Source: Burkholderiales bacterium RIFCSPHIGHO2_01_FULL_63_240
GTDB lineage: Bacteria > Pseudomonadota > Gammaproteobacteria > Burkholderiales > Burkholderiaceae_C
NCBI GenBank assembly: GCA_001770725.1
Contig: MERU01000006.1
Span: 310,001 to 374,000, forward strand
Length of the DNA stretch: 64,000 bases
Direction of reading: 5' to 3'
Shown here: one piece after another, positions 32,457 through 44,136 of the stretch
How positions within the stretch are numbered: position 1 is the stretch's first letter
How the letters are laid out: the number at the start of each line of letters is the position of its first letter
Notes under the pieces: generated by a model
Seen by the model: only the letters and a program-made list of their open reading frames with translations
Database searches by the model: none
What the model was told of the DNA's origin: nothing
Translations under genes and position numbers: made by a program

Positions 32457-32526
32457 TGTCGGACCGCACCCCCAGGCGCGTGCGGCGATGTCCGACAGGT
32501 CAGGCGCTTGTAGGACTTGGCTGACA
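32457..32526. promoter_or_regulatory. Cluster of TGTAGGAC-type sites between divergent genes
   Basis: The gap between the metallopeptidase and DUF3185-like genes contains TGTCGGAC (32457-32464), GTCCGACA (32490-32497) and the dyad TGTAGGAC-TT-GGCTGACA (32509-32526). The full copy has two mismatched arms. Together with 28313 and 30846 these suggest common control of surrounding genes. Confidence 0.45.
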
Positions 32527-32616
32527 GGTGGATGCGGTGCCCGCCGGCTGGTCGCAACGTGCGCCCTGGGCAGACTGGAGCGCTTGACACCCAGTTCATA
32601 CCAAGGAGAACAGAAC

Positions 32617-32841
32617 ATGAAGCGAGTTGGCATCATCGTGGGCGCCGTCCTGCTCGTGCTGGGCATCGGGGCCCTGAGCTACGGAGGTTTCAACTACACC
32701 GAAGACCACACGGCCTTGAAGATGGGCCCGTTGCAGGTCGATGTGGAGCAGGACAAGCGCCTGAACGTGCCCGTGTGGGCTGGGGTGGCCCTGACGGCGG
32801 TGGGCGGCGTGCTCGTGCTGGTGGGGGCGACCCGCCGCTGA
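32617..32841 (+). CDS. Small two-helix membrane protein (DUF3185-like)
   Basis: A 74-residue protein with helices at residues 4-22 (GIIVGAVLLVLGIGALSYGG) and 52-70 (VWAGVALTAVGGVLVLVGA) and a short loop between them. It resembles DUF3185 proteins of proteobacteria; function unknown. A strong ribosome site (AAGGAG) precedes the ATG at 32617. It is divergent from the metallopeptidase gene, with a cluster of the shared dyad in the gap. Confidence 0.78.
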   Translation: MKRVGIIVGAVLLVLGIGALSYGGFNYTEDHTALKMGPLQVDVEQDKRLNVPVWAGVALTAVGGVLVLVGATRR

Positions 32842-32883
32842 GGCCGGCGAGGGCGCGTTGCAGTCCCCGGGGGGCGGTGTGCG

Positions 32884-35028
32884 TCAGCGTCGCTGCTCGA
32901 TCTCGTGAGCCGCCTGCGCCCACGCGCGCGCTTCCTGCTCGATTTGTGTCAGGCGGTGCGCCAGCCATGGCGTGGGGTCGCCGTGAGGCGCGGGCAGGCC
33001 CTGCATGGAGCCGGTGTCCAGGACCTCGGGGATGGGCATGTCAGGACTCTTTTCTGGGGGCGGCACGTCGGCGTCCGCCAGGCAAGCCCGCAAGCGCTCG
33101 CGCCCGAGCTGCACGGCCGCCATCGCGGTGGGCGTGTGCAGGTCTTCACGGCGGTGGATGAGCACGATGCGCACCACCGCCAGCAGGCCGATGAGCCGGT
33201 GGCTGCGGATCAGCAGCGCCTCGAGTTGGGGCGACCAACTGCCCGCGTAGCCGGGCTCGCGCGCCGTGCGCTGCAACGCCTGCGCGAGCAACCAGATGGC
33301 GTCGTAGACCTCGCGTCGCGTCTGTGTGCGCTCGGACAGGGGTGACGCGCTTTCCTGCCACTGGAGCACGTGGTGGCCATAGCGGCCCATGGCGTGACGC
33401 AGGTGCCGCACCAGTCCGGGCAGCTGGCCCTTTTCCCACGCGGGCAGCACGTAGCTGAAGCCCCACGCGATGGCCGCGCCGATCAGGGTGTCGGCCAGGC
33501 GCTCGGCGACGTCCTGCCAGACGGGGTGACCGGAGGCCGCAAACAGGTTGGCCTGCACCAGCGCCATCACGGCCGCGGCGGTGGTGGTGACGCGGTAGTC
33601 GCGCACCACGTAGGCGTGGGCCACGGCCATGCTGAGGGCGAGCACGCCGAATCGGGCGGCGAAGCCCGGGTGCAAGGCCAGCAGCGCGAAGCCCAATGCG
33701 CAGCCCACGATGGTGCCCACGATGCGCGCGTCGCGCCGCGCCAGGGTCTGCTCCAGGTTGCCGCGCATCACCACCGCCACCGTGAGCAGCAGCCAGTGGG
33801 GGTGGCTGTGCCAGGGCAGCACCCGGCTGAGCGCCAGGGCGCAGGCCATCGCCAGCGTGGCGCGCAGGGCGTAGCGCAGCGTGGGCGCGCGCCAGTTGAG
33901 CTGGCGGCGCAGCGGCGCCAGCGACCATCCCGTCGGCGAGATCAGCGAGCGCAGGCCTTCGGCTTGCGGGTGCGGGCCGGGCAGGTCGCCCAGCAGCGCC
34001 GTTCGCAAGGCTTCGCCATGCGCGCGCAGGTGGTGGGCGCGCCGGGCCAGCGACTGCAGTGGCCGGTCGTCGTCAGGGGCCAGCAGCACCGGTGGGGCGG
34101 GGGCGTGCGGCACAGGCAGGCCCAGTCGCAGGCACGTCGACCACGTTGCCACCTGGTCGGCCTGCCAGCTCAGGAAGCCTGCCACCTTCAACAGCGCCGA
34201 GCGCGTGGCGGGCGCGGGATGGAGCTCGTCGATGTCGAGCTGGCATGCCAGGATGACGTCGCGCAGGTTGATCACGTGGATCAGGGTGTCGACCTGGCGG
34301 CGGCGCTGCGGGTCGGCCGCCTCGGCGGCGCCATCGTAGATCAGGTCGCGTGCGCTCTGGAACACGTCGGCCAGGGCGGCTTGCTGGCGGATGAGGGCGA
34401 GCAGGTCGCGCTGGGCGGAGCGGCTGGCGTCCGGCGTGGCGCGGTCGCGGGTCCAGGCGGCTTGGGTGCGGACCATGCGCGAGAGGTTGTGCAGGCTGTC
34501 GGCCAGGGCCAGCACACGAAAACGGGGCGCCAGCCAGCGGTTGGTCAGCACCGCCCAGCCGGCCATGGCCACGGCGCCCACCGCCACCCAGGCCACATGG
34601 GCGATTTGCGCAGCAGGCTCGCTGGAGCCGGCTCGCGCGGCCGCCATCTGGAAGATGAGCGTGAGGATCATCGCGAAGCTCTGAGGCAGGCCGCGCTTGC
34701 CCCAGGCGCTCCAGAGCAGGGCCGCGAAGGTCACGCCCAGCACGACGGCCGCCGTGGCCCAGGCCTGGCCGTGTGCCAGGTGCACCAGGGCCGTCACGAG
34801 CGTGACCCCGAGCACCGCGAACAGCATGGCCAGCGCTTTGCCGCGCGGCGGGCAGACGACGTCGGCCACCGAGGTGGCGCCATAGCCGGACGAGGCCGCG
34901 ATGGCGGCGCTGGCGCCCCACGTCGGGAAGATCCCAGCCGTGAGCAGCAACAGGCCCGCGCCGATGGTCAGGCCGTTGAGCAGTGAGGCGGGCAGGCGCC
35001 GCAGGGGCAGGGTCAGGAGCTCGGGCAA
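32884..35028 (-). CDS. FUSC-family (YccS-like) membrane transporter
   Basis: A 714-residue inner-membrane protein. It has two hydrophobic blocks of about six helices (residues 15-165 and 385-520) separated by a cytoplasmic region of about 220 residues, the layout of YccS/FUSC aromatic-acid efflux proteins. Conserved stretches include WHSHPHWLLLTVAVVMRGNLEQTLARRDARIVGT, of which the RD-R-I-V-G-T part is the FUSC signature. Substrate unknown; no membrane-fusion or outer-membrane partner is adjacent. It ends 43 bases from the convergent DUF3185-like gene. Confidence 0.88.
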   Translation of the reverse strand: MPELLTLPLRRLPASLLNGLTIGAGLLLLTAGIFPTWGASAAIAASSGYGATSVADVVCPPRGKALAMLFAVLGVTLVTALVHLAHGQAWATAAVVLGVTFAALLWSAWGKRGLPQSFAMILTLIFQMAAARAGSSEPAAQIAHVAWVAVGAVAMAGWAVLTNRWLAPRFRVLALADSLHNLSRMVRTQAAWTRDRATPDASRSAQRDLLALIRQQAALADVFQSARDLIYDGAAEAADPQRRRQVDTLIHVINLRDVILACQLDIDELHPAPATRSALLKVAGFLSWQADQVATWSTCLRLGLPVPHAPAPPVLLAPDDDRPLQSLARRAHHLRAHGEALRTALLGDLPGPHPQAEGLRSLISPTGWSLAPLRRQLNWRAPTLRYALRATLAMACALALSRVLPWHSHPHWLLLTVAVVMRGNLEQTLARRDARIVGTIVGCALGFALLALHPGFAARFGVLALSMAVAHAYVVRDYRVTTTAAAVMALVQANLFAASGHPVWQDVAERLADTLIGAAIAWGFSYVLPAWEKGQLPGLVRHLRHAMGRYGHHVLQWQESASPLSERTQTRREVYDAIWLLAQALQRTAREPGYAGSWSPQLEALLIRSHRLIGLLAVVRIVLIHRREDLHTPTAMAAVQLGRERLRACLADADVPPPEKSPDMPIPEVLDTGSMQGLPAPHGDPTPWLAHRLTQIEQEARAWAQAAHEIEQRR

Positions 35029-35083
35029 GGTTCGGACCTCGGGTCTGCGCAGGGCCGGCCGGTGACGCTTCTTGCCGCCTTTG

Positions 35084-36276
35084 TCAGACCTGGGGTCGGC
35101 GGACGCGGGTGAGGCTCGCGAAGCAGCCTTTCAATTTCCGGGTGCCAGCGTCGGTCATGTTCATGCAGGGCTGCTCGACGAGTCGGAAAGCGAGCCATGC
35201 CAGCACGATGAGGGGCGGCGTCAGCACCATCAAGCAGGCCCAGTGTTGCCAGGCTGTGAACAACGTTGCTTCGCTGCGGCCGATGACGAATGTCAGGGTA
35301 GCGTACAGCAACAAGCCGTGCAGCAGGTACACGCCATAAGCGAGCTCGCCCAGCGAGCGGGAGGCGCGCGACACAAGGACGCCGAAAAGGGTGTTGCCGG
35401 CGGCGATCAGGGTGAACGCGACGGTCAACGCGATCATCGGGCGCCACTCACGGACCTGATGCGTTGTCAGCAGGGCCAGCCCGATCGCCGCCGCGACGCA
35501 TATCGAACCCAAGGGTTTGTTGGCCAGGCGCGTGACGAAAGATTTCTGGCAGAGCCAGGCGGACAGCCCCCCGGCCGCGAAGGCCCTCAACATCCAGGGG
35601 TCCTTGTGATGGGCCCAGATGGCCCATGCCGCCAGGAAAGTCGCGCCAGCCATCCACCAGGTCACGTTGCGCCTGAGCAGCAGGGCCAGGCTGGGCAACA
35701 GCAGGTAGAACATCCATTCCAGCGGCAGCGACCAGGTCACGTCCGAGGTCATCCGGGTGCTTTCGATGCCGTTGATGTTCACGGCACCTCCGATGGTGAA
35801 AAAGAGCCAGTGCAGCAATGCGCGCGCGAGCTCGGGCAGGCTGCTTCGCAGCGTCCATTCGGAGAGCACCCCGCACATCACGAGAACGCCCAGCACGGCA
35901 AGCAGGTACAGCGGTGTCAACCTGAGCACCCGTGAGACGTAAAGCCGGGTCCAGTCGATCGGCTTGTCGCGCGCAGCCAGCAGCTTGCCCACGAACAGGA
36001 AGGCGGTGATCATGAAGAACAATGTCACGCTGGCCTGCCCCAACTGGTTGAACAGTTTGGAGGCCGGGGCCTCCCAGCGTCCCGTCCTCAGGTAAGCGTG
36101 CCAGATCACGCCGTGATGCAGGAAGACGGCCAGGGCCAAGTGGCCCCGAAGTCCGTCGATGCTGGCGTGGCGGCCTGACTTTGGCAGCTCCTGGATGCGA
36201 CCGAATCGGTTCAGTGCCTCGATGGTGAGCCAGGCCAGCAGCCAGGGCCCGATCAACCAGGCTGGGTGCTGTTCGC

Positions 36277-36280
<4 letters not shown>
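35084..36280 (-). CDS. Acyltransferase-3 family membrane protein
   Basis: A 398-residue integral membrane O-acyltransferase (OafA/YrhL type, acyltransferase domain only, about ten helices). Near the N-terminus it has [20 protein letters not shown], with the conserved Arg and paired His of the active site, and [18 protein letters not shown]. Family members acetylate or acylate sugars of polysaccharides or lipids. The start ATG overlaps the lysS stop (ATGA), which couples translation to lysS, but the polysaccharide genes across the divergent promoter are the more likely functional partners. Confidence 0.88.
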
Positions 36281-37803
<1,523 letters not shown>

Positions 37804-37880
37804 GGCGTCGGGGTGATCTTGACGGGGCGGGCGGATGCCGAACCCGACATTGTATGAAACCCTGGGCGACAATGCCGGCC

Positions 37881-39299
37881 ATGTCCGACTCCTTGCCCCC
37901 CCGGTTTCCGGCCCCCGCATCTGCCCCGGCGCCCGCTGCCTCCGGCTGGCGCGGGCGCCTGCAGCAGGTGATGGCGAACGTGCCTCGGGCCGCCCTGGGC
38001 AACCTGCTGGCCAAGCTGGCCATCGTCGGCCTGGGCCTGGCGATCACGGTGCTGGTGGCGCGCATGGGCCCGAAGGTGCAGGGCGCATTTGCGCTGTTCG
38101 TGGCCGTGGAGTCCGGTCTGCTGACCCTGTTCTCGGGACTGGGACTGTGGCTGGCGCGGCAGATGTCGCGCCAGGTGGGCAGCGAGGCCTGGCGATCGCT
38201 GCCGATGCTGGTGGGCGTGCTTCGCGCGGCCGTGGTGCTGGGTGCGCTGGCCGCGGTCGGCCTGTCGCTGGTGTCGTGGCAGGCCACGGCCTTGCCCTAT
38301 TCGCAGCTGTGGCTGCTGGCCCTGGCGGCGCCTTTTTTGTTGCTGGTGCCCACGGCCACCGGGCTGTGGCTGGGTGAAGGCCGCATGTGGCCCATCAACC
38401 TGGCCCAGGTGGCCGCGCCGGCGGTGGTGCTGGCAGGGCTGCTGGGCGCGGGCTGGCTCACGGCCGATTACGTCGGGCGCGCGCCGGTGGTCGTGATGGT
38501 GCTGATCGCGTGGGTCAGTGGCAAGGCGCTGGTGGCGCTGCTGACGGCGCTGGCCGCCTTGCGTCACGCCAGCCAGCGCGACGAAGGCCACGAGGCCAAC
38601 GAAGCTTTCGCGGGCCGGGTGGGCGTCACCTGGCTGCCATCCCCGAGCTGGCGCAGCGAGTGGCGCTTCGTGGCCACCATTGGCGTGACCAACGTCATCA
38701 GCCTGCTGAACTACCGCGCTTCGCTGTTCCTGGTCGAGCGCTTTCATGGGCTGGAAACCGTGGGCACCTACTCGGTGGCCGTGACGGTGGCCGAGCTGCT
38801 GTGGCTGCTGTCTTCTTCGGTGACGGTGTCGGTGTATGCCCGCATCGGGCACCCCGACCGCGCCGTCGCCGCCGGCATGGCGGTGCACGCGGTGCGCGTC
38901 AACGTGTTGGCCACGCTGGTGGCCGCGCCCCTGCTGCTGATGGGTGCCTGGTGGGCGCTGCCGCAGGTGCTGGGCGAGGCCTACCAGGCCTCGCTGCTGC
39001 CGCTGGCGGCGCTGCTGCCGGGGGTGGCGGCCTACGCGGCGGCGTCCAGCCTGTCGGCTTTCTACACCAACCACCTGGGGCGGCCGCAGCTCTCGGGCGC
39101 CATCGCCGGGTTGTCGTTGCTCATCAGCTTCGGTCTGGGGCTGTGGTGGGTGCCGACGGCGGGTGCGGTGGGCGCTGCGCTGGCGTCGAGCGCGGGCTAC
39201 ATCGGCGCCATCGGGGTGGCATACGGGGTGTTCCTGCGCCACGCGGGTCTGCCGCTGAGCGCGCTCTGGCGCGGCGTGCCGACCCGGGCGGCTGTCTGA
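37881..39299 (+). CDS. Polysaccharide flippase (MATE/Wzx-like)
   Basis: A 472-residue membrane protein with about 12-14 helices, similar to lipid-linked oligosaccharide flippases (Polysacc_synt). Recognisable parts are [23 protein letters not shown] at the start, [23 protein letters not shown] and [19 protein letters not shown]. It probably turns lipid-linked repeat units to the periplasmic face. Three ATGs compete (37854, 37872, 37881); I prefer 37881. It heads the rightward polysaccharide operon, 77 bases from the lysS start. Confidence 0.88.
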   Translation: MSDSLPPRFPAPASAPAPAASGWRGRLQQVMANVPRAALGNLLAKLAIVGLGLAITVLVARMGPKVQGAFALFVAVESGLLTLFSGLGLWLARQMSRQVGSEAWRSLPMLVGVLRAAVVLGALAAVGLSLVSWQATALPYSQLWLLALAAPFLLLVPTATGLWLGEGRMWPINLAQVAAPAVVLAGLLGAGWLTADYVGRAPVVVMVLIAWVSGKALVALLTALAALRHASQRDEGHEANEAFAGRVGVTWLPSPSWRSEWRFVATIGVTNVISLLNYRASLFLVERFHGLETVGTYSVAVTVAELLWLLSSSVTVSVYARIGHPDRAVAAGMAVHAVRVNVLATLVAAPLLLMGAWWALPQVLGEAYQASLLPLAALLPGVAAYAAASSLSAFYTNHLGRPQLSGAIAGLSLLISFGLGLWWVPTAGAVGAALASSAGYIGAIGVAYGVFLRHAGLPLSALWRGVPTRAAV

Positions 39300-39318
39300 T
39301 CAGGGAGAATGCGGACCC

Positions 39319-39981
39319 ATGTCGGTTCTGATCCAGAAACTCAAAGCCCCCCTGGTGCGCGCCTTCGCGGCGTTCACCGGGCCGCGCATGGTGTACGGCT
39401 GGTCGAACCCGGATGGCAGCTGGTGCGCCAGCACGCGGGTCAGCACGCACACCTGCCTGGAGGGCCGGGAAGGCCTGGTCCTGCAGGACCACGTCTTCGT
39501 CGGCCATTTCAACCGACTGGATGGCTCCAACGGCCTGCTGATCGAAGAAGGCGTGCAGGTCACCAACTACGTGTCCATCCTCAGCCACTCCAGCCACCGC
39601 TCGGTGAGGGTCATGGGGCGGCGCTACCTGGGTGACCCGCAACCGGTGGGCTACATCCGCAAGGCCACGCGCGTCGGCGCCTACAGCTTCATCGGCCCGC
39701 ACAGCGTGGTCGCGCCTGGCACGCAGATCGGCAAGGGTGTGATCGTGCAGGCCTACAGTTTTGTCTCCGGCGTGGTGCCGGACTTCGCCATCGTCGGCCC
39801 CGAGGCCCACGGCAAGCCCGCCACGGTGCTGGGCGACACGCGCGAGCTCGACCGCGCCTTGCTGCAGCGCCACCCCGAACTGCACGCCATCTACGCTCAG
39901 TGGGCCGGCAAGGACCACCTGCGCCGCGCGCTCGAGGGCCAGGTGGCGCAGGGCGACGAGAACCGGTCCATTTCCGCATGA
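39319..39981 (+). CDS. Left-handed beta-helix acyltransferase
   Basis: A 220-residue hexapeptide-repeat protein (LbH fold). Repeats such as EGREGLVLQDHVFVG, VGAYSFIGPHSVVAPGTQIGKGVIV and AIVGPEAHGKPATVLG are visible, typical of the serine/sugar O-acetyltransferase group. It probably adds an acetyl or other acyl group to a sugar of the polysaccharide. It follows the flippase by 20 bases and overlaps the GT4 gene (ATGA). Confidence 0.85.
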   Translation: MSVLIQKLKAPLVRAFAAFTGPRMVYGWSNPDGSWCASTRVSTHTCLEGREGLVLQDHVFVGHFNRLDGSNGLLIEEGVQVTNYVSILSHSSHRSVRVMGRRYLGDPQPVGYIRKATRVGAYSFIGPHSVVAPGTQIGKGVIVQAYSFVSGVVPDFAIVGPEAHGKPATVLGDTRELDRALLQRHPELHAIYAQWAGKDHLRRALEGQVAQGDENRSISA

Positions 39982-41105
39982 ACGCCTGCCCGACCCGCAT
40001 CCTCTTTTTTGCCGACGCGGCCAGCGTGCACACGCGCCGCTGGGTGCAGGCCGTGGCCGACCGGGGCGGCGAAGCCGTGGTCATCACCCGCCAGCCGGCC
40101 GAGGTGCCCGGTGCGAAAGAGGTCATCGCCATCCGACCGGGTGCTGACAAGCTGGGCTGGTTCGCCGCTTTGCCCGAGGTGCGCCGCGTGGCCGGCGAAG
40201 TCATGGCGCGTTTTCAGCCGACCCTGGTGCACGGCCACTACGTGACCTCGTACGGGCTGTGGGCGGCGGCCTGTGGCCTGGCGCTGCCAAAGGTGCTGAC
40301 CGCCTGGGGCAGCGACATCCTCGTCACGCCGCGACAAAGCCGCCTGATGCGGCTGGTCGTGGCCTGGTCGCTGCGCCGCGCCGACCTCATCACCGCCGAC
40401 TCGATGGACATGATCGACGAGATCGCTCAGTACCACCCGTCGGCGCCTTGCCACCAGATCCTGTGGGGTGCGGACACCGACCTGTTCACGCCGCTGGACG
40501 CAGCCCACAAGCCCGCCAGCTTCGACGTCGTCAGCCTGCGCAGCTGGGAGCCGAACTACAACATCGACGTGATCGTCAACGCCTTCGCGCGCTTCGTGGC
40601 CGAGCGGCCCGACGCCGCCGCGCGCCTGCACCTGTTGGGCGGCGGCAGCCTGCAGGGCGACATCGAGCAGCAGGTCAAGCACCTGGGCCTGGTCGACCAG
40701 GTGGTCTTGCACGGTCGCGTGGGCGACCGCGCCATGGTCGATGCCATCCAGCAAAGCCGCGTGTCGGTGTCGGTGCCCACCTCCGACGCGACCTCGGTGT
40801 CGGTGCTCGAATCGATGGCCTGTGGCCTGCCCATCGTCGCCTCCGACCTGCCGGCCAACCGCCAGTGGATCGACGACCAAGGCGGCTGCATCGTGCCTGT
40901 GCGCGACGCCCAGGCGCTGACGCAGGCCCTGCTGCGCCTGCACGACCACCCCGAGCAGACGGCTCAGATGGGGCCGCACAACCGCGAGCGCATCGAGCGC
41001 GATGCTTCACGGCGTGGACAGATGGACGCCATGTGGCGCCATTATCAGAAGCTGCTGAACTGTGGCGGCCTGCGCCTGCAGCGCAAACGTGCGGTCAGCG
41101 GCTGA
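39978..41105 (+). CDS. Glycosyltransferase family 4
   Basis: A 375-residue GT-B enzyme. The N-terminal acceptor domain begins RILFFADAASVHTRRWVQAV; the C-terminal donor-binding half has LHLLGGGSLQGDIEQ, the conserved VSVPTSDATSVSVLESMACGLPIVASD (EX7E-type) and NRERIERDASR. Such enzymes transfer a sugar from a nucleotide donor onto the lipid-linked acceptor. The start codon overlaps the preceding stop as ATGA. Confidence 0.92.
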   Translation: MNACPTRILFFADAASVHTRRWVQAVADRGGEAVVITRQPAEVPGAKEVIAIRPGADKLGWFAALPEVRRVAGEVMARFQPTLVHGHYVTSYGLWAAACGLALPKVLTAWGSDILVTPRQSRLMRLVVAWSLRRADLITADSMDMIDEIAQYHPSAPCHQILWGADTDLFTPLDAAHKPASFDVVSLRSWEPNYNIDVIVNAFARFVAERPDAAARLHLLGGGSLQGDIEQQVKHLGLVDQVVLHGRVGDRAMVDAIQQSRVSVSVPTSDATSVSVLESMACGLPIVASDLPANRQWIDDQGGCIVPVRDAQALTQALLRLHDHPEQTAQMGPHNRERIERDASRRGQMDAMWRHYQKLLNCGGLRLQRKRAVSG

Positions 41106-41114
41106 AAGGCACCC

Positions 41115-42251
41115 ATGAGCACCGTCAGCACAGACAAGCCCGAGACGTCCCGGTGCGTTTCCGTCATCGTGCCTTGCCGCAACGAGGTCGAGCACATCGT
41201 GCCGTTCTGCCAGAGCGTGGCCGCACAGCAGTTGCCTGAAGGCTGGACGCTGGAGGTGTGGATCGCCGATGGCATGAGCAACGACGGCACGCGCGAGCGG
41301 CTGTCCGCTTTCTGTGACGGTGTCAGCGAAGGTGCCAAGCGCTTCGTGATGATCGACAACCCCGGTCGAATCGTCTCGACCGGGCTGAATCGCTGCATCG
41401 AACACGCCACGGGCGAGTTCATCGTGCGCCTGGACGTGCACACCGTCTACGCCGAGGACTACATCGCGCAATGCCTGGCCGCGTGGCAGGCCACCGGCGC
41501 CGACAACGTGGGAGGTCCCTGGCGAGCGCAAGGCGAAGAAGGCCCGCGTGGCCGGGTGCAGCGCGCCGTGGCCGCGGCCTTCCAGTCGAAGTGGGTGTCG
41601 GGTGGCGCGCTCTCGCGTGACCTGTCCTACAACGGCGAGGCCGACACCGTCTACCTGGGCGCCTGGCCGCGCGCCACCTTCGAGCGTTTCGGCGTTTTCG
41701 ACGAAAACCTGGTGCGCAACCAGGACGACGAACACAACCTGCGCATCCACCTGGGTGGCGGGCGGATCTGGCAGTCGTCCTCGATCCGGTCGGTCTACTT
41801 CCCGCGCAGCAGCAAGGGCGACGTCTTTCGGCAGTACCGTCAGTATGGCTACTGGAAGCCCTTCGTGATGAAGAAGCACGGCCAGGCTGCCGCGCTGCGC
41901 CACCTTGTCCCTGGCCTGTTCGTGACCGCGTTGCTGCTGTGCGTGCTGATGATGACTGCGGGCGCAGCCGTGGCCCTGCTGATCGAGCCCGGGCAGAATT
42001 ACCGGCTGGGTGCGCTGTGGGTGTCCGCCCTCGGCGCCGCCGGCCTGCTGTGCCTGGCGCTGCTGTACGGATCTGCCATGCTGGCCGTGAGTTGGCGCAT
42101 CGCTGGCGTTGCGGGGCGCGACCTCTTTTGGCACCTTCCCGATGTCATCGCGGCCTACCACTTCGGCTATGGGCTGGGCTCGCTGAGCGGCTGGTTCGAT
42201 GCCCTGGTGCGTGGCAAGCCCGACCCTGCGTTTGGCCGCCTGACCCGCTGA
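41115..42251 (+). CDS. Glycosyltransferase family 2 with membrane helices
   Basis: A 378-residue enzyme. The GT-A domain has [23 protein letters not shown] and [13 protein letters not shown] (DxD-like), followed by [15 protein letters not shown], the ED/Q-type acid. Two or three transmembrane helices follow at about residues 275-345. It is similar to membrane GT2 enzymes of exopolysaccharide loci (succinoglycan-like). It lies 9 bases after the GT4 gene. Confidence 0.92.
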   Translation: MSTVSTDKPETSRCVSVIVPCRNEVEHIVPFCQSVAAQQLPEGWTLEVWIADGMSNDGTRERLSAFCDGVSEGAKRFVMIDNPGRIVSTGLNRCIEHATGEFIVRLDVHTVYAEDYIAQCLAAWQATGADNVGGPWRAQGEEGPRGRVQRAVAAAFQSKWVSGGALSRDLSYNGEADTVYLGAWPRATFERFGVFDENLVRNQDDEHNLRIHLGGGRIWQSSSIRSVYFPRSSKGDVFRQYRQYGYWKPFVMKKHGQAAALRHLVPGLFVTALLLCVLMMTAGAAVALLIEPGQNYRLGALWVSALGAAGLLCLALLYGSAMLAVSWRIAGVAGRDLFWHLPDVIAAYHFGYGLGSLSGWFDALVRGKPDPAFGRLTR

Positions 42252-42294
42252 CCCGCTTTGGCCCATCTCCCCTTCACCTCATCGCGCCTTGCCC

Positions 42295-43473
42295 ATGAGC
42301 ACTGACAACAAGCCTGCCTTCCTGCCCTTTGCCCTGCCCGAAATCGGCGAAGAAGAAATCGCCGAAGTCGTGGACACGCTGCGATCGGGCTGGGTCACCA
42401 CTGGTCCCAAGGCGCGTCAATTTGAAGAGGCCTTCGGGGCCTTCCTGGGTGAGCCAGGCCTGCACTGCATCGCCGTCAACTCGGCCACCGCGGGGCTGCA
42501 CCTGGCGCTCGAAGCGCTGGGCATCGGCCCGGGTGACGAAGTCATCACGACCACGCACACCTTCACGGCCACGGCCGAGGTCGTGCGCTACCTGGGTGCC
42601 GACGTGAAGCTGGTGGACATCGACCCGGCCACGCTCAACATCGACCTGGTCCAGCTCGAAGCGGCCATCACGCCAAAAACGAAGGCCATCATGCCGGTGC
42701 ACTACGCCGGCCTGGCCGTGGACATGGACGCGGTGCAGGCCATCGCGCGCCAGCATGGCGTCAAGGTGGTCGAAGACGCGGCCCACGCCCTGCCCACCAC
42801 CTGGCGCGGCAAGCTCATCGGCCTGCACGACAGCGACGCCATCGTCTTCAGCTTCTACGCCAACAAGACGATGACGACGGGCGAAGGCGGCATGCTGGTC
42901 ACACGCAGCGCAGAGCTCGCGGCGCGCGCCAAGGTCATGCGCCTGCATGGCATCAACCGCGATGCCTTCGATCGCTTCACCGCCAAGGTGCCAAGCTGGT
43001 ACTACGAGATCGTGGCGCCCGGCTTCAAGTACAACCTGACCGACATCGCAGCAAGCCTGGGCCTGCACCAGTTGCAGCGCATCGAGGGCTTTCAGCACAA
43101 GCGTGAGCACCTGGCCGAGCGCTTCGACGCGGCGCTGGCCGATCTGCCGCTGGTGCTGCCGCCGCGGCCCTTGCACGAGGGCGATCGCCATTCCTGGCAC
43201 CTCTACGTGGTGCGCCTGAAGGACGACGCCGGCATCACGCGCGACCAGCTCATCGACCAGCTCTTTGCAGACGGCATCGGCGTGAGCGTGCACTACATCC
43301 CGTTGCACCTGCACCCCTACTGGCGCGACCGCTATGGCTTGAAAGCCGAGCAGTTCCCGCACAGCCAGCTGGCGTACGAGCGCATGGTGAGCCTGCCGCT
43401 GTACACGCGAATGTCGGATGCCGACGTGGATCGCGTGGTGGCTTCGGTGCGCAAGGCTTTCGGCCGCGCTTGA
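42295..43473 (+). CDS. DegT/DnrJ/EryC1-family sugar aminotransferase
   Basis: A 392-residue pyridoxal-phosphate enzyme. It has [40 protein letters not shown], the [15 protein letters not shown] Asp and the Schiff-base Lys in [19 protein letters not shown]. These make amino sugars such as 4-amino-4,6-dideoxyhexoses for surface glycans. The ATG at 42295 is used; a TTG six bases earlier is less likely. The matching dehydratase is not in this locus. Confidence 0.93.
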   Translation: MSTDNKPAFLPFALPEIGEEEIAEVVDTLRSGWVTTGPKARQFEEAFGAFLGEPGLHCIAVNSATAGLHLALEALGIGPGDEVITTTHTFTATAEVVRYLGADVKLVDIDPATLNIDLVQLEAAITPKTKAIMPVHYAGLAVDMDAVQAIARQHGVKVVEDAAHALPTTWRGKLIGLHDSDAIVFSFYANKTMTTGEGGMLVTRSAELAARAKVMRLHGINRDAFDRFTAKVPSWYYEIVAPGFKYNLTDIAASLGLHQLQRIEGFQHKREHLAERFDAALADLPLVLPPRPLHEGDRHSWHLYVVRLKDDAGITRDQLIDQLFADGIGVSVHYIPLHLHPYWRDRYGLKAEQFPHSQLAYERMVSLPLYTRMSDADVDRVVASVRKAFGRA

Positions 43474-43497
43474 TCGGCGACCGCCTCTGCGCTCTCC

Positions 43498-44094
43498 ATG
43501 GTCAAACGCCTTTTCGACCTGCTGCTGTCTTGCATTGGCCTGCTGCTGCTGGCGCCGTTGCTGCTGCTGATCGCCCTGCTGATCAAACTCGACTCACCGG
43601 GGCCGGTGATGTTCCGCCAGGAGCGCGTGGGCCGCTTCGGCAAGCCGTTTCGCATCCACAAGTTCCGCACCATGCGCCACGAGCCGGCGGGGCAGGGCCT
43701 GCAGATCACGGTGGGGGCCGATCGGCGCATCACGCGCGTGGGCGGCTTCCTGCGCGCTTCCAAGCTCGACGAGTTGCCGCAACTGCTTGATGTGTGGCTG
43801 GGCGACATGAGCCTGGTCGGCCCACGCCCTGAGGTGCCTCGCTACGTGGCGCACTACCCGGCCGAGCTGCGCGAGAAGGTGCTGTCGGTGCGTCCAGGCA
43901 TCACCGACATCGCCTCCATCGAGTACCGCGACGAGAGCGCCGTGCTGGCCAGGGCGGCCGATCCGGAGCACGCCTATGTGCACGAGGTGCTGCCGCACAA
44001 GCTGGCGCTGGCGGCGCGTTATGTGGAGCGTTCGTCGCTGTGGTTGGACGTGTGGCTCATCTGGCGCACGGTGGTGGCCATCGTGCGCCGCTGA
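43498..44094 (+). CDS. PglC-type sugar phosphate transferase
   Basis: A 198-residue small monotopic phosphoglycosyl transferase. One N-terminal membrane helix (LLLSCIGLLLLAPLLLLIALL) leads into the catalytic domain with SPGPVMFRQERVGRFGKPF, IHKFRTMRH, the SKLDELPQLLDVWLGDMSLVGPRPE active-site region and RPGITD. It starts glycan synthesis by placing the first sugar phosphate on undecaprenyl phosphate. It is last in the operon and ends in a hairpin shared with the convergent PEP-CTERM gene. Confidence 0.93.
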   Translation: MVKRLFDLLLSCIGLLLLAPLLLLIALLIKLDSPGPVMFRQERVGRFGKPFRIHKFRTMRHEPAGQGLQITVGADRRITRVGGFLRASKLDELPQLLDVWLGDMSLVGPRPEVPRYVAHYPAELREKVLSVRPGITDIASIEYRDESAVLARAADPEHAYVHEVLPHKLALAARYVERSSLWLDVWLIWRTVVAIVRR

Positions 44095-44111
44095 GCCCTT
44101 GAGGGCTCAGC
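44090..44111. terminator. Hairpin between convergent genes
   Basis: GCTGAGCCC (44090-44098) and GGGCTCAGC (44103-44111) form a perfect nine-base stem with a four-base loop; it starts inside the stop codon of the transferase gene. There is no T-run, so it may be a weak bidirectional terminator. Confidence 0.5.
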
Positions 44112-44136
44112 GATCTGCTGGGTAGGCTGGACCGAG

